Origin: Tillus elongatus
Lineage: Eukaryota; Arthropoda; Insecta; Coleoptera; Cleridae
Length of the DNA stretch: 64,000 bases
Assembly (NCBI GenBank): GCA_964006375.1
Contig: OZ023266.1
Coordinates: 160,397,292-160,461,291 of the forward strand
Direction of reading: 5' to 3'
Below the pieces are notes generated by a model. It was not told the origin of the DNA. It searched no databases and saw nothing but the letters and a program-made list of their open reading frames with translations. Both the position numbers and the translations under genes were made by a program. Below are positions 55,812 through 64,000 of this stretch, piece by piece; within the stretch, counting starts at the first letter, position 1; the number at the start of each line of letters is the position of its first letter.

Positions 55812-56240
55812 GACATACAACACCAACTAAAAAAGTGCGGGAAAGCTGAGGGAAAATGGGAGTGGGTAAAAGATAAACTAATAAATACTTTTAAAACTCA
55901 GGGTGTCAGCGAAAACATATATCAAAATCTGACTACGGACTGCAAGGCAAAAGGAAAAAATAAAGATGCTTGGCTGTGGTTCGTTTGTGGTGTCGTGTTT
56001 GTAAATATTGAAAAGAAATGGGATCTAGAAGAGCCCAAAAACATGTATAGATTAGATAGACTAGCAAAAGTGAAAGAGTATAAGTTGGAAGATATCAGCC
56101 GAAAATTATTTTGCTTTTAGTAATTTTTTGTTTATCGATGTAAGCGTTTATGTTAAGTTTATACATTTTCTTTTTATTTCACATTGTGACAAATCTTCAG
56201 TTTGCTGAATAAAAGATTTTAGAAAAAAAATGTGCACGTA
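55812..56240 (+). pseudogene. retrocopy-like 3' end: 102-codon frame, AATAAA, A-tail
   Basis: A frame without start codon is open from 55812 to the TAG at 56118-56120: KWEWVKDKLINTFKTQGVSE, GKNKDAWLWFVCGVVFV, KKWDLEEPKNMYRLDRLAKV and LEDISRKLFCF. About 85 nt further comes AATAAA (about 56207), and 15 nt later an A-run (about 56222-56231). This arrangement is that of a polyadenylated mRNA end copied into DNA. It sits inside a family K copy, since K2 lacks the segment. I do not recognise the protein. It could be a host processed pseudogene or a LINE-encoded protein. Confidence 0.5.
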
Positions 56241-56249
56241 CTAGGATCT

Positions 56250-56762
56250 CTAAAATCGATCATCAAGGTCTGTGTAAGTTTAAAGTATTAATTACAGTGA
56301 TATGCCGTGTAATGATACTGTACAATTCTTATGAAAAGTCACTACTATAACGCACTTGCTGCGTCCCGAATTTTTTTTAATCGAACACGCCTTATGTTAT
56401 TGCATTTTCCATCGAAACATAATAAATGTTTGTAAGAAAAGAAATTCGGGACGCAGCAAGTGCGTTATGGTAGCGAATTATCCTTTAACGCTTTAAATTT
56501 GAATAGCTCAATTTGCTATTAACCTATAAGGTTGACCAAGGAACCAGATTTTCAGGGAACACCTTAAGTTAACATTCGAAAATTTTTGTACATTTTCAAA
56601 CAATAAAGTTATTTTGATGAAACATGGCACATTGTTTATACCATATAGGTTATACTGGTAACCAAATTTGATGCCTGCTTTCTTAAAAAAACACATATTT
56701 GCTATTAAAAACATTTTAATGAAAATTCACTGCCATAATGCACTTGCTGCGTCCAGACTTTT
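56250..56762 (-). repeat. family K tail and family H 5' block, copy H20
   Basis: The K remainder 56250-56335 is joined to an H 5' end at 56340-56372 ('aacgcacttgctgcgtcccg'). Then, 80 bp on, comes a complete minus-strand H 5' module, 56451-56756, with both its inverted blocks (GGGACGCAGCAAGTGCGTTA at the left, 'aatgcacttgctgcgtcc' at the right). The interior landmark is 'ccatataggttatactggta'. Confidence 0.75.
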
Positions 56763-57404
56763 TAATTTAAACTAGGAACTGGCAAATATTTTTCGGGATA
56801 TATAAAAGCCTAAATTTTACAATACTTGAAAAAAGTCCAACCCCCCAAGCCTTATACAGATGTAAACATACAGCTTCCCTTGTGTTATTTCGTCTCGCTG
56901 TCTGCTTTTAAGCAGGCAGCAAAAACAGACGACTGTACGAATCCAAATAAATCGTCTACCATCGTAAAATTTATACTCTTTTCACGGATTACGACTGAAT
57001 ATCGTTTTCTCCGCCTGCCTGTTACTAAAATAGCTTAACAAAAGGTTGAGCTTAGATAAACGGCATGTTCTGAGGGAATATAGATGTAATTTTTTACTCA
57101 GTGACCTATTGGACAATGTAGAGAAAGTCTTAGATATACAATTTTATTTAAGGGTATTCAGCTACGTTGTGAATAAAACAGCGCAGTTTTACTTACAGTA
57201 ATAGATTATATTATGCAGTAAGTTTCAAAAATGTAAGGAATATTTTTTTTTGTTATCAGTATTAAGTACAATTAGAGAACCCAATAATTGTAAACAAAAG
57301 GCACCTGCTCTCGCTTGTCAGCTATTGTGGATAACAATTTCGAATGACCATTTACTTGCTCTGTGTTTCAGCGAATTCCACTTTAAAATTTTATTTACAC
57401 CACT
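56763..57404. other. no recognisable gene
   Basis: The frame at 56826-57038 lacks motifs. Nothing else supported before the 3' end of LINE D2 at 57405. Confidence 0.35.
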
Positions 57405-58585
57405 TATTTTTTAATATTTCAACAACACACCACGATGGATAAATACTATCGAACCGTAGGTGTCGAGAAGGAGAAAATTCGGGACGCAGCAAGTGCGTTA
57501 TGGTAGTGAATTTTCATAAAAATGTTTTTAATTGCAAATATGTGTGTTTCCTTTTTAAGAAAGCAGGCATCAATTTTGGTTACCAGTATAACCTATATAG
57601 TAAAAACAATGTGCCATGTTTCATAAAAATAACTTTATTGTGTGAAAATGTACAAAAATTTCCAAAAGTAAACTTAAAGTGTTCCCGGAAAAACTCGTTT
57701 CTTGGTCAACCTTATAGGTTAATAGCAAATTGAGCTATTCAAATTTGAAGCATTTAATGAAAATTCGCTACCATAACGCACTTGCTGCGTCCCTAATTTC
57801 TTTTCTTACAAACATGCATCGCTGAAAAATTCAAAAATGCAATAACATAAGGCGTGTTTGATTAAAAAAAAAGAAGAAAATTTGTATCACCAACGACTTA
57901 TGGGCCATCCTGTGATTGTAGAAATATTTTTTTAAGATGTAGCTCAAGACACCCTATAATTAATGTATACAAATTTTCTTCATATCTTGTATAATAACGG
58001 ATATATTGAACTTTATTGATTTTTTACGAAAATTCGACAAAAATTATATACCATTAAACGATAAACTCTAAAGCTAAGACTGCCAAGCATCAGAGAAAGG
58101 GTCTATTTGAAATGAATTTTCTGGAAACATTTTAGTAAAATGAAGGACAATGACGGTTGAAACTAAGACTTCAGTGTTTGTAAAACATCCTTCTTGAGAC
58201 ATTTGATTTCCATATCCCGTATTAGATTCAAGTTCTTTGTCTAAATGTTGCCGATTTTGACGTTTTAAATCGCAACTTTGACGTTTTGAGGAAAATCCCA
58301 ATTTATTTTTCTTTAAATGCCTATAACTTTTTTGTCTTTTGATCTACATAGCTAAATTTTGGTAGGTAGCTTACCTATAAGGATATTAACTAGCGTACCA
58401 AATTTGGTTGCCCATACTTTGTTAATTCCGGAGATATAAATTTTTTTCGAAAGAAAACACAAAATTTTCCGGGAAAACCTGAGCAGATTTTCCTGGCTAA
58501 CGAACTTATCCAAGCCATTTGCAAAAGGAATTTTTCCACCAAATTTAGTCAAAATCGGCCTATTATTTTTTGAGTTATCGGTGTG

Positions 58586-58667
<82 letters not shown>

Positions 58668-60290
58668 ATATAAAAATTGAAACTGACCCCGGATATATGT
58701 TCTAGGGGGCCTAGTTCGCGGTCATTTGAAGAAATTTTTTCAAAATTCAAAAGTCGGGATCTCCTCATTAGTGAATTTTTTTTAAGAAAATTCACTAAAA
58801 GAGGCAACTTGTTAATTCTGGAAGGTTTGGAGGAGAAGGAACATGTGACGGCAAGGAATTCCAAAAATTAGAAGTCATCGGGACAAAAGAGCGGGCATAA
58901 CAAGATGTTCTATTTTTGGTGACCTGGACTGTAAAAGAGTGCATTCGCTCTGTTCCTCTGTTGGGGGCAGCAGGTGGAGGAACTATGGAAGAAAGCTCCT
59001 CTGAGCAGAGCCCGTGCAAATATATATAAAAGAGAGAGAGGTCACCAACGGCACGTCGGTGGGCAAATGATGGTAGCCTTAGGGTGAGGGTAGGGTCATT
59101 AATGAGACGTATAGCTCTCTTCTGAATGGAATCCTGGATAGCGAGTGTAGAAACGGCAGCGGCACCCCAGATGTGGGAACAGTATTCTAGGTTTGGCCTT
59201 ATTTGTGTATACAAGGTATATAAGGTATAGAAATTAGCTGGTGAAAAGTATTGGCGAGCGCGGAACAGGAAACCTAATTTCTTAGCAGCCGCTTCTAAAA
59301 TTGATGTGACATGTTGGTGCCAATTAAGATTTCGATCCACAGAAATGCCAACAAGGGAAAAGGACTCATTACTTTGAATAACTTGGTTGTTCATTGTGAT
59401 GGGTCTAGGTCTGGTGTATCTCTTATGAGATAAAAAGCAAGACTGGGATTTGGTGGAGTTGAATTGTACAAGATTTCTACTTCCCCAGTCTATATTTTTT
59501 GGAGATCCACAGAGACAGAACCCTCCATGAGTCTGCGATCCTCATCAAATTGGGCTAAAGAGACAGGCCTAGAATATTTTATATTTGAGTGGAGAGTGCT
59601 GTCGTCCCCGTTACTGTGAACTGGGTTGGATGTGCTAGAGAGGAGGTCATTGATGTGGAGAATAAACAAAGTAGGGGCTAAAGCTGAACCTTGAGGGACT
59701 CCTGCATTAATTGGATACAGTTTAGAGGAATTGCCATCCAGGGCAACACAAATACTCCGGTTGGAGAGGAAATTTGCTGTCCAGGTACAGAGTTTTGGTG
59801 GTAGGCCATAGACCGGAAGTTTATTAGCAACGCTGCGTGCCAGACCTGGTGGAATGCTTTGGATATGTCTAGAGGGACAATCTGGGATTCACCGTGTAGT
59901 TCCATAGACTTGGTTCAAGAATGGGTGACAAAGGAAAGGAGGTCGGCAGTTGATTTGCACTGACGGAATCCATACTGCCTGTCGTAAATTAGACTGTGTT
60001 TTTCAAGAAATTTTAGTAATTCGGTGTTTATATACTTTTCCATCACATTAGAGACGACTAAAAGGATAGAAATAGGTCTGTAGTTGTTAGGAAGCGCTTT
60101 GGATCCTTTCTTGGGGACGGATTGTACTCGAGTAGTTTTCCAGTTACTAGGGAATATGCGTCTCTTGTAAGATGTCTGAAACAGACGAGTCAGGACAGGA
60201 GCAAGTTCTGGTGTGCATTTTTTGAGAACAATTGCCGAGATCTCGTCAAGGGCAAAGATTACATAATACTTGCATGAACAGGTCAAACAG
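57405..60290 (-). pseudogene. CR1/Jockey-like LINE, copy D2, split by an H element
   Basis: Minus strand from about 60290: an RT start LDEISAIVLKKCTPELAPVL, SNWKTTRVQSVPKKGSKALP, NNYRPISILLVVSNVMEKYI and RQYGFRQCKSTADLL. Then (shifted) VPLDISKAFHQVWHA and INAGVPQGSALAPTLF. The catalytic box is altered to SNGDDSTLHS, where D1 has SYADD. The frame at 59394-58795 holds FSLVGISVDRNLNWHQHV, EYCSHIWGAAAVSTL, AHRRAVGDLSLFY and SCYARSFVPMTSNFWNSLP. The 3' UTR, about 70 bp, lies at 57405-57476 beyond the inserted family H element (57477-58798). It is 5'-truncated and disabled by frameshifts and the active-site change. Confidence 0.85.
57477..58798 (+). repeat. family H element, full length with defined borders, copy H21
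   Basis: Lies inside LINE D2. Comparison with the uninterrupted D1 sequence around 38065-38090 defines its borders to within a few bases. Order: GGGACGCAGCAAGTGCGTTA with the subterminal TAGTGAATTTTC; inverted block at 57765-57797; 'gtatcaccaacgacttatgg'; 'caagacaccctataattaat'; 'gccaagcatcagagaaaggg'; 'cggagatataaattttttt'; 'taacgaacttatccaagcca'; 'tttttgagttatcggtgtga'; (AT)n at 58590-58663; 'gaccccggatatatgttcta'; 3' hairpin AGTGAATTTT...AAAATTCACTAA. No coding capacity and no clear target-site duplication. The structure fits non-autonomous Helentrons (HINE). Confidence 0.9.
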
Positions 60291-60467
60291 TTGCTTTATG
60301 CATTCATAGCTACAAGGTCATATGGCTTATATTTTAAAGAACCACAGATAAGCGAAATTTTTGAAGAAGGAAGCTGTTTATGCACACAACCATGCTTAGA
60401 CAAGTAAAGACACCAATGGACCATCTCTATGTCTCCAGAAAATCACCACAACACGCCTTCCTAAAGA
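60291..60467. other. flank of hammerhead-like relic
   Basis: Sequence on the 3' side of the motif below (minus strand); 'aaatcaccacaacacgcctt' matches the complement of the 46.3-kb relic flank. No coding sequence. Confidence 0.4.
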
Positions 60468-60508
60468 CCTGTCGATCGTTTCGCTAACCAAGTTTGCGTC
60501 ATCAGAGG
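60468..60508 (-). ncRNA. hammerhead-like motif, second type
   Basis: Minus strand: CCT-CTGATGA, extra C, GCAAAC/GTTAGC helix with one mismatch and loop TTG, GAAAC, ACG-AT-CGA (last pair broken), cleavage C, AGG. It shares downstream sequence with 46263-46303. The extra base and the damaged stem III make activity unlikely. Confidence 0.45.
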
Positions 60509-61499
60509 ATGAAAATTCTAACCACTTACTACTAAAATCACTTTTTATACTGAATCTTGGGTAAAGAACGATACTGAGAGGGAGACTAAATCGCAGGCAA
60601 ATTTTTCAGTGTATTGTACTTTAAATGCCGGGAGAGGTTTTTGAACTTCCTTTATCAGTTTACCTGACAGGTTTCAGAATGTTTAGCTGCATCAAATACA
60701 GAGCGCAAACAGAGGATACAAATCAGTGCGAAGCTTGGGATAAGGAACGTTTATTTTTTATTGCCCTAGAAATGTAAATACTTTTGTACGCATCCAGCTC
60801 CGCTGGCCGTCGGAGTTTTTTGATAAGTTTCAGATTTTCTTTATTATATACCGTATTGTCTAGTAAAGAAACCAGTAACTGGAGATACTATGTTTTAGTT
60901 CAGTTGTACAAAAAAGTGCAAGTTACTATGATTTAGATATAAAATGTCATATGTAAAACAAAATGTAAGTATACTTTCTGAAAACCGAGCTCATGATATT
61001 TCCGATTATCGCATAATATTCAAAACCTAGTAACTCGAGTTACTAGGTTTTACCATTTCACGAGAGTACTGGAGCTACTAGTGAAAACTGCAGTTCGTTA
61101 TCATTGGTGTAGCGGTGGATAACAAGGAAGCAACAACAACGGAGTTTTCCACTATTGCTAAACTGTAACGATTACGTTTCGTTACTGCTTTAATTATTCA
61201 AAATAAACCCGTAAGAGACTTAATAAGGAGCCGACAATCCAATATCTGTAAGGAAATTTATGTTTTCATCCAAAATTATTTTCATGAAAAGTCGCTAAAT
61301 CTTCAAGTACGGTAAACCCCTTTACTGCATTTCTAATTTGTACGTTAAAATTCAATATATGTTTGCCATGGGAAATTACATCACATTATTACTGAACAAA
61401 TATTTCCAGGAACGAAATAAGCATTGAAAATATATGTTAGGAATATTCGAGAACAAAATATTGTTTATCTGTAATTTTCTGATCGCTGATGTCACCCAG
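60509..61499. other. no recognisable gene
   Basis: Anonymous sequence; includes a short perfect palindrome 'aacctagtaactcgagttac' near 61024. The region just before 61500 ends CACCCAG, a plausible splice acceptor. Confidence 0.35.
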
Positions 61500-61660
61500 G
61501 AAAGACGGTTGAAAACGTTGCAGAGAATTTCCGGCAAAACCTTCAACTGTGGACACGGGAGGTGAGACGTCGTGATTTGGACACCGACTGGAGGTCTCGT
61601 TTTATCTCATTCGAAGAATGGAGGCTAGAAAGAGCTCGCGCACAGCCACCAACGGTCACG
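61500..61660 (+). CDS. candidate host exon (161 nt)
   Basis: Bounded by CACCCAG at 61493-61499 and GTAAGA at 61661, both good splice signals. Between them one frame is open for 53 codons (entering with two bases of a split codon): KTVENVAENFRQNLQLWTRE, then VRRRDLDTDWRSRFISFEEW and RLERARAQPPTVT. It is charged, helical-looking and Arg/Trp-rich. GC content is near 50%, against about one third around it. I do not recognise the protein. No neighbouring exon was found in the window, so a chance open frame remains possible. Confidence 0.45.
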
Positions 61661-62584
61661 GTAAGAATTTTTGCGTGCAGCGAATAGGAATTGCAGAACC
61701 CGGCACATTAGCGAGGACTCTCGGCTAAGCGTTCATATAGTGAACACCCGTCAGTTTCGGTGGCTATTAAATTATCTTAAAACGGGATTGTAATGTTCTT
61801 TCTGTTATCTGTGCTACCTAATAATTTATATCAGTGATTGTGCGGAGTAATTCAAGTGAATTTCGAGTTTAATTAAACATCGTATTCAGCATACAAACGC
61901 GAGCGCTCTTTGTTTCGTACTGTTAAGTTCTTGTAAACAATAAGAATTCCTGGTTATTATCGAATCTTAAGTCAATTGGTAGTGAATTTTACTTAAACAA
62001 ACTCCCGTTTAATTGCGATTGGCAAAGTTTCCATCAAGCAAATTCAAAACATCGACACAGGTGTCAAATGGTCTTGTAGTATTGGAGAAATGGCATTCAC
62101 CGGTCCAATAATCTCTGATGGGAAGTCCAAGTCGTTTTCGCCAGCTTTTCCGCCCTTATTGGAGTCTGAAATCTGTGTCAAGCACTCATGATTGATCCCA
62201 CCTGGAAAGCATCTTCACATGGTCATCCGGTAACTTAATACCGGAAGACTTTTGAGTCTGAACAAATAGTTTCTCTAAATCAGCAGAATTTTCATGCCGA
62301 AATCTAACATCTGAAGTTTTAATAACCCGAACTTACAAAATCACGTAATCAAGTTTGAGATTAAACAATGTCAGGGAGGTGCTGTCAGCATAACTATTTA
62401 TTTCCTGTTTAATCTCTAAGATTTTGTTAATTTTTCTAAATTTAAAAACACAGTTATTATATTTTTTTAATTGTAATTAGCAGATTTTGTCTGTAAAATA
62501 TCTAACCTATACATTCTCTTTAATATCTGTTAGTTTTCATAATTAATGTAGAAATTTCACGTAGGATCACATATTCTTTTTTTG
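61661..62584. other. no recognisable gene
   Basis: If the preceding block is an exon, this is intron. I saw no second exon, RNA gene or repeat-family copy. Confidence 0.35.
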
Positions 62585-63300
62585 GAGCCTAACTCAAAGA
62601 ACTGGCCAGTTAAATTTCTAGAACACCTGGCAATTGATTGACACACGTCAAGTAATTCACCTAATCACTTGTGTTTATTTTTGAGCGATACCCTAAGTAA
62701 TTAACAGTAACATTTTAGTAATATTCAACTATTTTTATCTTATTGTTTTGGCATATGTATCTAAATTAATAATTTCTTGTTCTTGAAATTCTTGCTGTCT
62801 ATTTGATTTCTATTTGTGTGCTATCAATGTTTATTTAAGATTTATCAAATCCTTTTATTTCATTGTATTCTCTATTCCAAATTTAATTTATATGATTAAA
62901 TTCAACATTTTGTTACATTAACATATCTGTTTAATTGAAGAGAAATTCCTCCCTGGCATCTATTTTCTTTTGACGTCAGCGCAAATAATTATTCTTACTA
63001 TTATCTAGATATCTAAATTTCTATGTAACCTGGCACTAGTCTGGAGAGCCCACAAATATAGGACTCTGGGCAGTGCGAAGCAAACAAAGGAAGAGAACGT
63101 GAATATCAAACTACATCCAGATCTGTCAACCTCTTAAAAAGTGATGCTAATCTTAATAAATTTGATAATCTGATAGATAGCTACTTTAGGGTAGGGTGTT
63201 ATAGGCAATTGTGACCTCACCATTGAGCAGATCTATATCCACCTGAGGTCAATCATAATATACCACGGTTCTTGTACCTTAAGCTTTTCTTTGAAGGAGG
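62585..63300 (-). repeat. dispersed repeat family J, copy J3
   Basis: Inverted relative to J1. Landmarks in order on the plus strand: 'aactggccagttaaatttct', 'gaagagaaattcctccctgg', 'tgtaacctggcactagtctg', 'gacctcaccattgagcagat', 'gaggtcaatcataatatacc' and 'ttgaaggaggtaaca'. The end abuts transposase coding sequence at 63291. Confidence 0.7.
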
Positions 63301-63540
63301 TAACAAAACATAATTTAATTTGTTTAGATTTTTATTCAGGTGGACAACTGGAAGATATAGTATACTGCCATCGATCTACTACAAGGAACGCTATGATACT
63401 CAGGTTGAAAAATACTATTACAAATATGTCACCGGCAGAAAATGAAACTGTCGTTTCATGTACTCCTTCGAGACTGCAGTCTTGTATTGAAAATAATTGA
63501 CGAGAGTTTGAACATGAGAGAATCCACTCAACCAGATTAA
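63291..63540 (+). pseudogene. mariner-type transposase C-terminal fragment
   Basis: NLICLDFYSGGQLEDIVYCH matches the third-Asp region PDLT.xDFYLWG.LKD.VY of the other copies, with Trp and the first Gly changed. NAMILRLKNTITNMSPAENE and RLQSCIENN follow, then REFEH, the usual C-terminal motif, after a TGA at 63498. The N-terminus and the first two catalytic residues are missing, replaced upstream by repeat J3. It shows that J3 and this transposase may belong to one decayed element. Confidence 0.7.
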
Positions 63541-64000
63541 ATTATGTAATATGTTTTCTATAGTGCGTTTTTTCTATCTAGTTTTTTCGTTACCAATTAC
63601 GTCAGTAGAATGAATGTTATTTATTAAACTTTGTCTATTATTTTATTGTTGCTCGCTTGTTATCGTATATGTAATTCGCAGTTCCAACTTTGATCACTAA
63701 TATCTGGGGGAGAAGGTGCTTGTTTTTTTTCCCTAATGTTTTGCAGGTGGATTGATCCCACCCTCGCTAATTAGTCGGCTTTGCTAATTAGCGTTAGAAG
63801 AAGAATATGTTGAAGATGTGGACTGTATTTATAACACTAGGTGCACCGGATTCCAGAAGATTTCAATAATACACTTTTTTATATTTATATATGTTGTATT
63901 GTTACTATATACACTTTGAACCTAACATTTATTAACAATTGGCGGTTTTACACTTGATTTAATGGGTTATTCAGGAGATTTCACAATCTTATTAGCTACT
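63541..64000. other. no recognisable gene
   Basis: Downstream flank of the transposase fragment, possibly its right end. A short direct repeat 'ctaattag' occurs at about 63768 and 63785. Nothing further supported. Confidence 0.35.

Overview
This is a non-coding, AT-rich stretch of an arthropod nuclear genome, most likely an insect. It is built almost entirely from transposable elements and their debris. The evidence is eukaryotic throughout: several clades of non-LTR retrotransposon (LINE), Tc1/mariner-type and hAT transposase remnants, a transposase gene carrying an apparent 61-nt spliceosomal intron, long (AT)n, (TTTA)n and (TAA)n microsatellites, and no bacterial-style operons, rRNA genes or CRISPR. 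No complete host gene was found. The only candidate for host coding sequence is a 161-nt open exon-like block at 61500-61660.

Layout. 0-5 kb: a (TTTA)n tract, an R1-like LINE pseudogene, and copies of a dispersed repeat called here family H. 5-9 kb: mostly anonymous, with an 85-bp tandem repeat next to a hammerhead-like motif. 9.2-14.7 kb: a mariner-type element with long terminal inverted repeats (TIRs), truncated against an R4/Dong-like LINE that sits at a (TAA)n tract. 15-25 kb: a hAT fragment, dispersed repeat families K and J, a LINE RNase H/zinc-finger fragment, and a tandemly amplified H block. 25.2-34.6 kb: a three-layer nest, in which a 9.4-kb mariner-type element with 876-bp TIRs is inserted in the (AT)n tract of an H copy and itself contains a 6-kb I-like LINE with two intact ORFs. 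35-43 kb: a CR1-like LINE (D1), a fold-back element with a hammerhead relic, and a second long-TIR mariner-type element. 43-53 kb: H copies, a transposase N-terminal fragment, a 3 x 116-bp minisatellite, and an element carrying a hammerhead ribozyme with an intact core. 53-64 kb: LINE ORF1 and C-terminal fragments, a retrocopy-like 3' end, a second D LINE (D2) split by a full-length H element, the candidate exon, and a last transposase fragment.

How the parts relate. Family H recurs about twenty times. The LINE D1/D2 comparison gives its occupied site, so it can be defined as a mobile unit of about 0.65-1.4 kb. It has a GGACGCAGC 5' end, a subterminal TAGTGAATTTTC matched inversely by the 3' hairpin, and an internal (AT)n tract. 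This resembles non-autonomous Helentron (HINE/DINE-1-like) elements. Most of the (AT)n tracts in the window lie inside H copies. The mariner-type elements share a DUF4817-like N-terminus, a 41-residue spacing between the last two catalytic Asp residues, and unusually long TIRs. Clade names for LINEs come from motif recognition only; no database search was possible.
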